Positions 8,801 to 16,684 of a DNA stretch of 64,000 bases are shown here, in pieces. Position 1 is the stretch's first letter. Every line of letters starts with the position of its first letter. Under the pieces are notes generated by a model. It was not told the DNA's origin, did not search any database, and was given only the letters and a program-made list of their open reading frames with translations. Location of the stretch: positions 1,426,001 through 1,490,000 of the forward strand of contig NC_018025.1 in the NCBI RefSeq assembly GCF_000266945.1. The letters run 5' to 3'. The DNA comes from Desulfomonile tiedjei DSM 6799 (GTDB lineage: Bacteria > Desulfobacterota > Desulfomonilia > Desulfomonilales > Desulfomonilaceae). The translations under genes were made by a program, and so were the position numbers.

Positions 8801-9790
8801 ATGAACTCAAGAAAACCCCGTACGCTATTAGTATGTCTAGTCTTTTTGGTTTCCGTCTTTGCAGTCGATGCACAAGCATGGAATTTTAAAGTGGCCGCTG
8901 CGCCAGATCGCCAAGAAGACCTTTTTTCACCGTCAACTGCACAAAACAAACCGATCGAGAAGATCAAAACCAAGCAGATCGTGAAATGCAAACCTGCGTT
9001 TCCGATCCCGACCTTAGGGCAGGCATATATGCCCTCATGTTTTCTTCCGCAGCAAAAGCAGAGAGGCTGGAAATTTGAAGCGGAAGCATTGTTCGCCCGT
9101 GTCAAAGGTCACGTGAAGTACTCGACAGGATCCGCGTCCTATTATCTGTGGCAGGATGAGATTGACCTGAACTCGGATTTGGGACTGCCCGATCACGCGG
9201 TACTCGGCACTTTCTCTGCAACCTACAAATTTCGCCCTCAATGGAGTCTACGGTATTCTATAATGCCTTTCGCTCTGGATGGCTCTGGAACTATCGGAAG
9301 AAATTTTACCTTCGGCAATTCCAGCTTCACGTCCGGCCAGCCGTCGAGGGTCAAGTGGGAGCGATTGTACCAGAGAATTGGACTCGTATACGACCCGGTA
9401 CAAACCCCGCAAGCAAGAATCGGCATCTTTGCAGATTACGTCAGAATAGATGACAAGCTGAGTGCTTATCAGAGCGGCTGCTGTGCGGATGTCATGAATA
9501 GCGACCTGAACATGGGCATGGCAGGAGTTGAATACGAGCGGTGCCTGAAGACGACTGCGAACTGCAACACTCTGTCGTTTGAATGCCGCGCAGGCGTCGC
9601 CTTCCTGGACGAGGCTTACGGCACGGATATAAGCTCGGCATTGAAATACAGCATTCCCATGAATAACGGACGCTGGGGATTTGTCAAAGGCGGATACAGA
9701 TACATGACCTATAAGAAGAAATACAGTGATGTCCGCTCGTTTGACACCGCAATGGATGGCGGGTTCGTGCAGATGGGATTCCTCTTCTAA
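8801..9790 (+). CDS. Putative outer-membrane beta-barrel protein
   Basis: The 329-residue protein has an N-terminal signal peptide (MNSRKPRTLLVCLVFLVSVF then AVDAQA, cleavage near residue 26). It continues with alternating amphipathic strands rich in aromatic and Gly residues and ends in QMGFLF, the C-terminal Phe of outer-membrane barrels read by the BAM complex. The TYKFRPQWSLRYSIMPFALDG segment resembles small surface-antigen or OmpW-like barrels, but I do not assign a family. GGGAGGGAGG precedes the ATG. It is monocistronic, with an AT-rich upstream palindrome and a strong terminator downstream. Confidence 0.75.
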   Translation: MNSRKPRTLLVCLVFLVSVFAVDAQAWNFKVAAAPDRQEDLFSPSTAQNKPIEKIKTKQIVKCKPAFPIPTLGQAYMPSCFLPQQKQRGWKFEAEALFARVKGHVKYSTGSASYYLWQDEIDLNSDLGLPDHAVLGTFSATYKFRPQWSLRYSIMPFALDGSGTIGRNFTFGNSSFTSGQPSRVKWERLYQRIGLVYDPVQTPQARIGIFADYVRIDDKLSAYQSGCCADVMNSDLNMGMAGVEYERCLKTTANCNTLSFECRAGVAFLDEAYGTDISSALKYSIPMNNGRWGFVKGGYRYMTYKKKYSDVRSFDTAMDGGFVQMGFLF

Positions 9791-9868
9791 GAAACACAGG
9801 GGTGCCGGGACGTCGAGGAGGGAATCCGGCACATCCCACGATTTTTCAGGCCCGGAAAGTTGACCTTG

Positions 9869-9924
9869 AGCCCGACCGGTTCCGTGGCCCCCTCCCAGCA
9901 CTTATAGCCCGGTCGGGCTTTTTT
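9869..9924 (+). terminator. Rho-independent terminator of the barrel gene
   Basis: AGCCCGACCGG (9869-9879) pairs with CCGGTCGGGCT (9909-9919), followed by six T residues. The 29-nt loop is long, but the stem is a perfect 11 bp. Confidence 0.85.
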
Positions 9925-10030
9925 CATTTGTGGGGTACGATTTTCCGCATTCGTTCCGAACGGGCTTTCATGCTCTGGAGCAAAGGACTAAACTACAGAA
10001 GAGAAAAGGTACGCGTGGGTTGGTACATTT

Positions 10031-10819
10031 ATGAATCTCGAACAGGATGTTCTTTCGGTTATTCTCCGGAGTCCAGGCATATCCAAACACCAGCTTTCCC
10101 GCATGTTCGATCTTTCGAGCTATCGTTTGCATCGCGTTTTCCGGCTTCTCCAAAGGGATCTGGAGAACCGCATGCTCATCCATCACGAAAACAACGGTGT
10201 GTGGATTGTGGATATCGATTCTGATTTTTGTCAGGGCGTTGACTGGCATGGTCCGGATAATGGTGGATATCGGCAATGTGGGAGCAGGCCCAAGTTTCCT
10301 GATTACCGCTGTTATATGCATTCCCAGTGGCAATCTTCTGAAATGGCTGCATTCAGAAGAGAGCTGGAATCCCTGGTGAGCCCTTGCGATCCCTCCGCGT
10401 ATCATCTTGGCCAACTGACCTTGACCGTCGTTGAAGATATGTTGCGCAAAATTACCGGTATTCGTCCGGTAACACTACAAGAGGAGCTTGCACGACGCCG
10501 TTTTCAGACAATGCTGAAAAACGCTTTCGCGTTCCTCAGATGGAAAGACATGATGCGTCGAAGGAGACGTGAGCAAGAGATTCCGCCGGAATTCTTCGAA
10601 CGTCATAGATCTTCTTCTGTTCGCCCAATGGAATTCGCGGTGAAGAAGTTCTTTCTTATCCTGGAAGTTCCGCCCACCTCAACGCGCGAAGAAGTTCTCA
10701 AAGCGTGGCGAAAGCTCGCCCGGAAATTCCATCCTGATACGGAAAACGGAGATGAAGAAAAGATGAAGGAGTTGAATCACGCAAAAGACCGCATCTTCCG
10801 CATCAGACGATGGGATTGA
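10031..10819 (+). CDS. J-domain protein with N-terminal winged-helix-like region
   Basis: The last 65 residues of this 262-residue protein form a J domain (FFLILEVPPTSTREEVLKAW, then RKLARKFHPD with the HPD tripeptide at about 236-238), which stimulates DnaK ATP hydrolysis. The first 55 residues (DVLSVILRSPGISKHQLSRM, then YRLHRVFRLLQ) look like a winged helix-turn-helix. The middle contains C-x-x-x-x-R and RRRRRE basic segments but no zinc finger or Gly/Phe region, so this is not DnaJ or CbpA. A DNA- or RNA-tethered co-chaperone is possible (inference). It stands alone between the barrel terminator and a hairpin-rich gap. Confidence 0.7.
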   Translation: MNLEQDVLSVILRSPGISKHQLSRMFDLSSYRLHRVFRLLQRDLENRMLIHHENNGVWIVDIDSDFCQGVDWHGPDNGGYRQCGSRPKFPDYRCYMHSQWQSSEMAAFRRELESLVSPCDPSAYHLGQLTLTVVEDMLRKITGIRPVTLQEELARRRFQTMLKNAFAFLRWKDMMRRRRREQEIPPEFFERHRSSSVRPMEFAVKKFFLILEVPPTSTREEVLKAWRKLARKFHPDTENGDEEKMKELNHAKDRIFRIRRWD

Positions 10820-10904
10820 TGTGTTTTATTCAAGGCTTCCGTTATTCCGGTTTCCAGACAAATTGAGTGACTTATTTTCGAAAAGTTATCCGCGAGTAAT
10901 CGTT

Positions 10905-11010
10905 CAGTTGGACTAAACCGCTTCGCGGTGGTTGCATGCCGAGCGGATAGGCGAAGAGGCTTAGTCTAACTGAGGTTTGTGAGAATGCGCTTCGCGACTC
11001 TCACAAACCT
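10905..11010. repeat. Two strong consecutive hairpins
   Basis: CAGTTGGACTAAACC (10905-10919) pairs with GGCTTAGTCTAACTG (10958-10972), 13 of 15 positions. Immediately after, AGGTTTGTGAGA (10973-10984) pairs perfectly with TCTCACAAACCT (10999-11010), with GCGCTTCGCG in the loop. The position after the J-domain gene fits termination, but there is no T tract. They directly precede a family C copy. Confidence 0.6.
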
Positions 11011-11039
11011 AATAGTTGTGGGTGGGCACTGGGGACTCT

Positions 11040-11267
11040 GCGCCCTGGAAGGGCGAACCAACAGTAGCCACGGGTATAACCCGTGGACAGCGCCATGTCC
11101 ATAAGCATGGTTCAACGACCCTGAAAGGGTCGACCAACAGGCAATGATTTCCAAATGTCATTGGCAGACCCTTTCAGGGTCCTGAAGACAAAGGATTTGC
11201 CGTATCGTTTCCGTGGGTTTGCACCCACGGCTACTGTTGGGAAGCCCCTTCGGGGCTGAAGAAACCT
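11040..11267 (+). repeat. Family C modular hairpin repeat, copy 2
   Basis: Consecutive hairpins: GCCCTGGAAGGGC, CCACGGGTATAACCCGTGG, CCATGTCCATAAGCATGG, CGACCCTGAAAGGGTCG, a CAATGA/TCATTG pair, GACCCTTTCAGGGTC, the linker GAAGACAAAGGATTTGCCGT, CCGTGGGTTTGCACCCACGG and AGCCCCTTCGGGGCT. It is nearly identical to the copy at 61000. It ends about 45 bp before the leuA promoter. Confidence 0.85.
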
Positions 11268-11310
11268 CTCTGATGCGTACGTGAATGGTTGCATCCACGC
11301 GATTTTGCAA

Positions 11311-11339
11311 TTGACAGCGAATAAACCTGAAGGTAGTCT
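11311..11339 (+). promoter_or_regulatory. Promoter of the leuA leader
   Basis: TTGACA (11311-11316) and TAGTCT (11334-11339) are separated by 17 nt. The inferred start of transcription is about 20 nt upstream of the leader peptide ATG, leaving room for its Shine-Dalgarno AAGGA at 11357. Confidence 0.6.
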
Positions 11340-11367
11340 AAGGAGCACTAAAGCTCAAGGACTGGTC

Positions 11368-11463
11368 ATGTTGTTGTCCCTTCTTCTTCTTCTGCTGCTG
11401 CTGCTGCTTAGCCTACGGGCTGACGTCTGGGGACTCCATGCCTTTCCTGTGCGGGTGACGTAA
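11368..11463 (+). CDS. leuL: Leucine attenuator leader peptide
   Basis: A 31-codon reading frame encodes Met-Leu-Leu-Ser, then ten consecutive Leu codons (four CTT, five CTG, one CTT), Ser-Leu and a short tail to TAA. AAGGA lies 6 nt before the ATG. Such a run is diagnostic of translation-controlled attenuation: ribosomes stall on the Leu codons when charged leucyl-tRNA is scarce. The sequence CCATGCCTTT (11436-11445) inside the frame can pair, with one bulged base, to the 5' arm of the downstream terminator and so serve as the antiterminator. The promoter, leader, terminator and leuA are in the expected order. Confidence 0.88.
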   Translation: MLLSLLLLLLLLLLSLRADVWGLHAFPVRVT

Positions 11464-11490
11464 AGAACAAGAACACAAACGTGAAAGAGC

Positions 11491-11529
11491 AAAGGCCATG
11501 GGTCCCAACCCCATGGCCTTTTTGTTTTT
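11491..11529 (+). terminator. leuA attenuator (regulated terminator)
   Basis: AAAGGCCATGGG (11491-11502) and CCCATGGCCTTT (11510-11521) form a perfect 12-bp stem with a 7-nt loop, followed by TTGTTTTTT. The 5' arm can instead pair with CCATGCCTTT inside the leader peptide frame. Readthrough should occur when the ribosome stalls on the Leu run. Confidence 0.9.
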
Positions 11530-11684
11530 TCGGACTGAAGAGACTGTGCGGACCTGGATCGAAGGGAGGTGATGAGGCATGGGGCTCGATGGCACACCGG
11601 ATTTACGTAAAGCTCTTGGAGACTTGTACCCATGGGAATTGAAAGGTCTTGGAATTCTAAAGGAACAGAAGAAAGGAAAAGAAA

Positions 11685-13196
11685 GTGAGCCGAAAGATAT
11701 ACGTTTTCGATACTACATTGCGAGATGGGGAACAGGTGCCGGGAGCCAAACTCAACAAGAGGCAAAAGCTGGAAATCGCCCAGCAACTGGCAAAGCTGGG
11801 AGTAGACATTATCGAAGCCGGATTCCCCTGTTCGTCTCCGGGAGATCTTGAGGCCGTTAAGGCCGTATCCGAGCAGGTAAAAGGACCCATAATTACCGGG
11901 CTTGCGCGGGCCGTAAACCAGGACATCGATATGGTGTGGGAAGCAGTGCAACATGCGGAACGTCCGCGCATACACATCTTCCTGGGGTCGTCTGATGTTC
12001 ATCTTTCAAAGAAGTTGCGTCAGGACCGTGAGAGCGCGTTGTCCATGGCTGTGGACGCAGTGCGTTACGCGAAGCGCTTCTGCGAAGATGTGGAGTACTC
12101 TACCGAAGATGCTTCCAGAACGGATTTCGAATACCTCTGCCGGATTGTAGATGCTGTTATTCGTGCCGGTGCCACTGTAGTCAACATACCGGACACTGTC
12201 GGCTACGCTGTGCCCGAGGAATTCGGAGATCTTATTCGCAGGTTAAAAGAAAATGTCCAGGCTTTGGACAAAATTGTACTCAGTGTGCACTGTCATAACG
12301 ATCTGGGTCTTGCTGTTTCCAATAGTATGGCAGCCATAAGAAACGGCGCGAACCAGGTCGAATGTACCATCAACGGGATGGGCGAACGGGCCGGAAATGC
12401 TTCTCTGGAAGAGATCGTCATGCTCCTCAGGACCCGTCATGCCAGTTACGGCGCTCACACCGACATCCGCACGGAAGAGATCTATCGTACCAGCAGACTG
12501 GTGAGCAGGCTCATGAACATTCCGGTTCAACCAAACAAAGCAATTGTTGGAAGCAATGCATTTGCCCATTCTTCGGGCATTCACCAGGATGGCATACTCA
12601 AGGATAGAACTACCTACGAAATCATGAAGCCCGAAGACGTCGGCGTTCGCCAGAATAAGATTGTTCTCACAGCGCGTTCCGGGAGGGCGGCGCTCAGACA
12701 TCGCTTAAACGATCTGGGCTACACCCTGGAATCGGACCAGTTCGAGCGTGTCTACAACCGTTTCCTGAATGTAGCGGATCGAAAGAAGGAAATCGCGGGG
12801 CAGGACCTGAGAAGCATTGTAGAGATCGAATTGACCAAGGTGACGGAAACCTACAGTTTCCACAGTCTCCAAATTATGAGCGGGAATACCATGGTTCCGA
12901 TGGCTTCAGTGACACTGACCAGGGAAGGCAAACAACATACCGATGCGGCCGCAGGCAACGGTCCGGTGAACGCTGTCTTCGCGTGTATAGATCGCATTGT
13001 AGGTCAGCAGGGAATCCTCACGGACTATGATCTTAAGGCGGTAACCATGGGGAAAGACGCTCTGGGAGAAGCCATGGTGAGGGTGGAAATCGGGGATGTG
13101 GTCTATTCAGGTATCGGAACGAGTCCCGATGTTATCGAGGCGAGTGCTCGCGCGTATCTGAATGCATATAATCGCTTCTTCGCAAACTCGCATTAA
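11685..13196 (+). CDS. leuA: 2-isopropylmalate synthase
   Basis: The 503-residue enzyme condenses acetyl-CoA with 2-ketoisovalerate, the first committed step of leucine synthesis. The HMGL-like catalytic domain starts with FDTTLRDGEQVPG (residues 8-20) and contains the metal-binding HCHNDLGLAVSN segment and the NGMGERAGN signature. The C-terminal LeuA dimer domain (about 360-500), the leucine feedback site, is complete. The start is GTG behind AAAGG. An ATG at 11579 with GGGAGGTGATG upstream opens a different frame that overlaps the first 55 codons. No leuB, leuC or leuD follows. Expression should be set by the leucine attenuator and activity by leucine inhibition. Confidence 0.95.
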   Translation: MSRKIYVFDTTLRDGEQVPGAKLNKRQKLEIAQQLAKLGVDIIEAGFPCSSPGDLEAVKAVSEQVKGPIITGLARAVNQDIDMVWEAVQHAERPRIHIFLGSSDVHLSKKLRQDRESALSMAVDAVRYAKRFCEDVEYSTEDASRTDFEYLCRIVDAVIRAGATVVNIPDTVGYAVPEEFGDLIRRLKENVQALDKIVLSVHCHNDLGLAVSNSMAAIRNGANQVECTINGMGERAGNASLEEIVMLLRTRHASYGAHTDIRTEEIYRTSRLVSRLMNIPVQPNKAIVGSNAFAHSSGIHQDGILKDRTTYEIMKPEDVGVRQNKIVLTARSGRAALRHRLNDLGYTLESDQFERVYNRFLNVADRKKEIAGQDLRSIVEIELTKVTETYSFHSLQIMSGNTMVPMASVTLTREGKQHTDAAAGNGPVNAVFACIDRIVGQQGILTDYDLKAVTMGKDALGEAMVRVEIGDVVYSGIGTSPDVIEASARAYLNAYNRFFANSH

Positions 13197-13241
13197 TGGA
13201 GAGATTCAGGACTGAGTAGAACAGACTGAATGGCGAGGCTC

Positions 13242-13270
13242 AGAAACGGGGATCGGATGTCCCCGTTTCT
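13242..13270. terminator. Hairpin between convergent leuA and the CGP-rich gene
   Basis: AGAAACGGGG (13242-13251) pairs perfectly with CCCCGTTTCT (13261-13270) across a 9-nt loop. It sits between the two convergent genes. No T tract follows on either strand, so efficiency is uncertain. Confidence 0.6.
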
Positions 13271-13282
13271 CATGCAGATCGA

Positions 13283-13861
13283 TTACCAGTAGGCTCCGAA
13301 AATGCTACCTGCCGGAGCTGCGAGGTGCTGCTCGGGAGCGGTTCTTTCTTTGGCAAAGGGAGCGAATCTTTTTGATCTCGGGGGGCCGTACCCCATTCCC
13401 ACCGGTCTCCCCGGAGGATACATCCCTGGAGCACACGGTGCCGGTCCGCACATGGGGGGCGCAGGCGGCATGCAGGCCGCAGGTGCCGGGCCCTGGTAAG
13501 CCGGACCGCATTTGGGAGGACCGCTCAGGCCTTCTATTACGCAATCAACCAATTTGAATGGCAGGGCAACTACGCCGCAGGCCACCATAATGGTTCCGTT
13601 CACGATTTTGGCGAGAGGTGTTTCTCTGCAGTTGCGAGGCGGAGGCGGTCCGCACATGGGACCCGGAGGTGGGCACGCGGCCAGCGGCGGGCATGGAGTG
13701 GGCCCGCAAATGGGCAGCGGTCCGCACATTGGCGGTGGTGGGGCGCACACAGGTCCGCACATCTTCGGGGGGCATACCGGACCACCCGCGAATGCCGATA
13801 CACCGGTAAATAGTACAAACAGACCGACCAAGGCAAGTCGAAGAACGACAACTCTTCCCAT
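13283..13861 (-). CDS. Exported Cys-Gly-Pro-repeat protein
   Basis: The 192-residue protein has a signal peptide (hydrophobic stretch to ALA/FAGG near residue 26). Low-complexity segments follow in which the unit M-C-G-P, or C-G-P with Pro runs, recurs more than ten times in the N- and C-terminal parts. The central stretch ETPLAKIVNGTIMVACGVVALPFKLVDCV is a single hydrophobic, possibly membrane-associated helix. The many regularly spaced Cys could bind metal or form disulfides. I know no functional assignment. The smaller exported protein at 16168 also has a Pro/Cys-rich tail. The gene is convergent with leuA. Confidence 0.65.
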   Translation of the reverse strand: MGRVVVLRLALVGLFVLFTGVSAFAGGPVCPPKMCGPVCAPPPPMCGPLPICGPTPCPPLAACPPPGPMCGPPPPRNCRETPLAKIVNGTIMVACGVVALPFKLVDCVIEGLSGPPKCGPAYQGPAPAACMPPAPPMCGPAPCAPGMYPPGRPVGMGYGPPRSKRFAPFAKERTAPEQHLAAPAGSIFGAYW

Positions 13862-14127
13862 GCGAATCCTCCTCTAAACGGGGCCGCAATGACAGCTCAC
13901 CATTTACTAATCAGCGTCTCCCTCCGTTAAGGAACGCCAGCACCATTGCATGTAAATACCACAATGAGTCGACCATATCAGCACGGGCCGGTGGATGTCA
14001 ATGAATAAGACACCTTCCAGAACGCGACCGGTGTAGTGATACAATTTCATCCAATTTGTGGAACAGTTAATACAGTGATTCTGAAATGTATCGCGGATTA
14101 TCAAGAGCCATTCTTCGGAATTGGTAG

Positions 14128-14149
14128 CCACCGGCCTCCGTGCCGGTGG
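14128..14149. repeat. Perfect GC-rich hairpin beside a family B element
   Basis: CCACCGGC and GCCGGTGG form an 8-bp stem with a 6-nt loop (CTCCGT). It abuts the left end of the family B copy at 14158 and resembles that family's own internal arms. The rest of the 13862-14468 gap holds no supported gene. Confidence 0.5.
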
Positions 14150-14157
14150 ACAATATG

Positions 14158-14341
14158 TAGAGCGACTGCCAGAAATTCTGACGCTTACTTCGCACTTGAA
14201 TACAAGCTATTGGTGGGGACCAACGTCTCTGCCGTTCAATTCTGGTGATATCATTGATCATATTGAACATGTGCCGGCACGGAGGCCGACACCCACCAAT
14301 ATTCTTGATCTTCAATCGGACATTAATTTCTGCAATTTTTA
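14158..14341 (+). repeat. Family B MITE-like repeat, copy 1 (184 bp)
   Basis: The element is bounded by TA on both sides. Its left end GAGCGACTGCCAGAAATTCT and right end AATTTCTGCAATT are inverted versions of each other. The centre holds GATATCATTGATCATATTGA and the paired arms TATTGGTGGGG / CCCACCAATA. The same architecture and length recur at 21047, 43489 and 50871. Confidence 0.85.
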
Positions 14342-14468
14342 AGAGAGCGTATGAAAATTGAGCCGAGAGGAAGGATGGTTCCACTCGTAAAGGATTGCGC
14401 ATTAATCCGATGAACAAAATGGGTGCTTATACGTCTGAAGCGGTCAAGCGAGACTACTCCTAGAAATT

Positions 14469-15749
14469 TTACTCTTTCTCTTCCCACACGGGGTCTTCAT
14501 CTTTGATTTCCGCGTCAGGTTTTCTGGGGAATCCGATCCTCCCACAGCCCAGATCGGGAGTTTTGACAGCTCCGAGGTTTTCCAGGGTCTGCCGAGCATA
14601 GGATTGTCCGGAGACAGTCCATTTGTGAACAGACATTTCCAGGACAGGTTCATGATTCTTGTCAAAAGAGAGCTTGCCTCTGGGGCCTCCTTCCAGGGCG
14701 ACGTCGGAAACGGCCTTCACCAGTGCTTCGTGCTTGGTTATTTCTCCTTGCACTTTTTGGGCAGCCTCGAGGACTACTCGGGCAATATCATATCCTTCTG
14801 CAGCACGCGCCGCGTCCGGGACATCGATCGACAAGGCTCGTTTTATACGGGCTGCGAACTCCTGCGGATCTACAAGAGGCGAGGCCGTTATCAGCGAACA
14901 GTTGGTACCCTTTATTAATTCCAGCGTCCCCGGATAGGAAGAAAGGCAATCGGGACCGAGTATTACCTGTTTGGGTGAGGGAACAGCCTTAAAAAAAGCC
15001 TTCAGAAATCCCGAAGCCTTTTTTCCCGAAAAGCCCGCAAAGATGGCATCTGCCTTCGAGGTCTTCACCGCGTCGATAATCTGGGTGAAGTCCGTTGCGT
15101 CTTCATCCACCATGATGCGATCGACGAATGTCCCACCGGATCGTTCAAACCCATTTGCGAAAAAATCTATGCTTCCGTTCATCTCGGGACTGTCTTCTCC
15201 ACACAGGAAGACCGTTTGCCCGACGTTCTTAATCGCCCAGGGGCCCAGCGGATATCCGGTCTGATACGTGTTTGTGCAAACACGAAATCCCGTTGGAATG
15301 CACATTTCACCGGATACCAGGCGCACCGAAGGGTTGGTTACGAATAGCACGCGATTGGCACTACCTAACCCATGGATAATCTGTTCCGATCCTTTGGTCG
15401 AGGGCGTGGCTACGATAAAACGTAAATCTTCGATCGCGAGAAGCTGTGCCAGTCCGGGAAGAGTGGCCCCATCATCCGGGCCTGAATTTTTTTCGATAAT
15501 CTGAACTTGGAACGGACCGGATTTCTTCTCTTCGAGATAGAGCCTGAAACCCGCGAGCAGTGACCTAGACTCATCTGCTAGAGGCCCTTCTACCGGGAGC
15601 ACGAATCCGACTTTCACTGATTGCTGTGATTGAGCTACCGAGAAGGTGCCGCACATGAGGGCTGCAAGAGAAGCACCGGAAGCAACCAGAAATTGTCGCC
15701 GTCCGAGCAGTGACCGGTTCGATTCTTGGGAAGAACTAAGTCCGTGCAT
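14469..15749 (-). CDS. Periplasmic ligand-binding protein (branched-chain amino acid receptor family), probably Tat-exported
   Basis: From the ATG at 15749 the protein has 426 residues. Its N-terminus has SLLGRRQFLVASGASLAALM and ends near SVAQS, a twin-arginine-like signal peptide. The mature part starts VKVGFVLPVEGPLADESRSL, the typical opening of Peripla_BP_6 (LivK/amide/urea receptor) proteins. Two Rossmann-like lobes follow, with DDGATLPGLAQLLAIEDLRF and FVTNP. The ligand is unknown and no ABC permease or ATPase genes are near, so it may work with a distant transporter or a sensor. An in-frame extension to 15875 lacks a good start context and is not included. Confidence 0.8.
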   Translation of the reverse strand: MHGLSSSQESNRSLLGRRQFLVASGASLAALMCGTFSVAQSQQSVKVGFVLPVEGPLADESRSLLAGFRLYLEEKKSGPFQVQIIEKNSGPDDGATLPGLAQLLAIEDLRFIVATPSTKGSEQIIHGLGSANRVLFVTNPSVRLVSGEMCIPTGFRVCTNTYQTGYPLGPWAIKNVGQTVFLCGEDSPEMNGSIDFFANGFERSGGTFVDRIMVDEDATDFTQIIDAVKTSKADAIFAGFSGKKASGFLKAFFKAVPSPKQVILGPDCLSSYPGTLELIKGTNCSLITASPLVDPQEFAARIKRALSIDVPDAARAAEGYDIARVVLEAAQKVQGEITKHEALVKAVSDVALEGGPRGKLSFDKNHEPVLEMSVHKWTVSGQSYARQTLENLGAVKTPDLGCGRIGFPRKPDAEIKDEDPVWEEKE

Positions 15750-16109
15750 GAGATAACCTTGGCTAATGGTGCATTTCGGAACGGCAAACGAAAAAACCGA
15801 ACCGTTATTGTACGAAATCCGATTGAGATTCACCGGCATCGGTCGCGTACCATCATACGTGCAATCGTTCAACATTTGTCAGCGGCTTGTGGGGCTCGCC
15901 GAATTACAAAAGAAATGCGACCAATGCCGCGGCATCCTACATGAAAGCCGAATGCGTGTAAAGAAAAGCAATTATGCTGACTGCCATGGCACGGACTGAA
16001 CTCATCGGCTCCAAGTCGTCTCGAGCGTAAAAGAGAATTTCCCGACATTGCGTGGGCTTCCGCAAAACTGAATGCTGCACGGCAAATGAGAGACCGGTCA
16101 TCGTACAAA

Positions 16110-16137
16110 TCAAAAGCCCCTCATATCTAAGGGGCTT
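16110..16137 (-). terminator. Terminator of the small exported protein gene
   Basis: Read on the minus strand, AAGCCCCT and AGGGGCTT form a perfect 8-bp stem with an 8-nt loop, followed by TTGATTT. It lies about 30 bp past the stop of the gene at 16168. Confidence 0.8.
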
Positions 16138-16167
16138 GATTGCATTCCACGGACCGAGGGGAGAATG

Positions 16168-16491
16168 TCACGGCATGGGGCGACCGTAAGATGCGGGATA
16201 GCCATGGCTCACTTTGGTTTTGTACGGTTTCTTCATAGGGGGCGCACAAACCGGGGGGGGACACTCGAGCCGGACTGAAACCACCTTACAGCTAGGCGGT
16301 ACAAACGAGTCCTGAGAGCACTTCACTACCGCCATTTCGCTGGCATGACCAGGTGTGGGACCGAATCCCTGATATAACGCTCCCCTGAAGTTCTTGGCAG
16401 TCGCCACGAAAACTCCGCCGGCCTGGCAAGTTGCCGCAAACATGAACATCACTGCCAATCCGGCTATTACAACGATGAACTTCCTATTCAT
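16168..16491 (-). CDS. Small exported protein with Cys/Pro-rich tail
   Basis: This 107-residue protein has a clear signal peptide (MNRKFIVVIAGLAVMFMFAA, cleavage near TCQA-GG). The mature part GGVFVATAKNFRGALYQGFG is Gly/aromatic-rich. After it come three cysteines in KCSQDSFVPPSCKVVSVRLE and CPPPVCAPP, then a basic tail. No family recognised. GxFxATAxNxRG-type repeats suggest a small secreted, possibly disulfide-bonded protein. It has its own terminator, and three TGACT-type inverted motifs lie upstream, so it may be specifically regulated. Confidence 0.7.
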   Translation of the reverse strand: MNRKFIVVIAGLAVMFMFAATCQAGGVFVATAKNFRGALYQGFGPTPGHASEMAVVKCSQDSFVPPSCKVVSVRLECPPPVCAPPMKKPYKTKVSHGYPASYGRPMP

Positions 16492-16547
16492 TTCATACCT
16501 CCGTGTGTAGAAAACATTAAACTAAAATTTGCGTTCAGTCCAACAAA

Positions 16548-16668
16548 TTTGACTTACTGACCTCAAAAAAGTTCCTTCTAATCACGTTTATTTGACTTTG
16601 TCAGTCAAAAAAGTCGATATTTTAGCACTGAATACTTGATAGCTCGCTCTCATGTTAAGTCAGTCAAC
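16548..16668. promoter_or_regulatory. Cluster of TGACT/AGTCA inverted motifs
   Basis: Three related sites lie in the AT-rich gap: TTTGACTTACTGA (16548-16560), the perfect palindrome TTTGACTTTGTCAGTCAAA (16591-16609) and GTTAAGTCAGTCAAC (16654-16668). The spacing of roughly 43-63 bp and the shared half-site suggest a multimeric operator upstream of the exported protein gene at 16491. Confidence 0.45.
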
Positions 16669-16684
16669 AATCATGCTGTGATTA

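Noticed and set aside
11492-11521. Reading the leuA upstream palindrome as an operator
   Set aside because: Its T tract and pairing to the leader frame make it an attenuator terminator instead.
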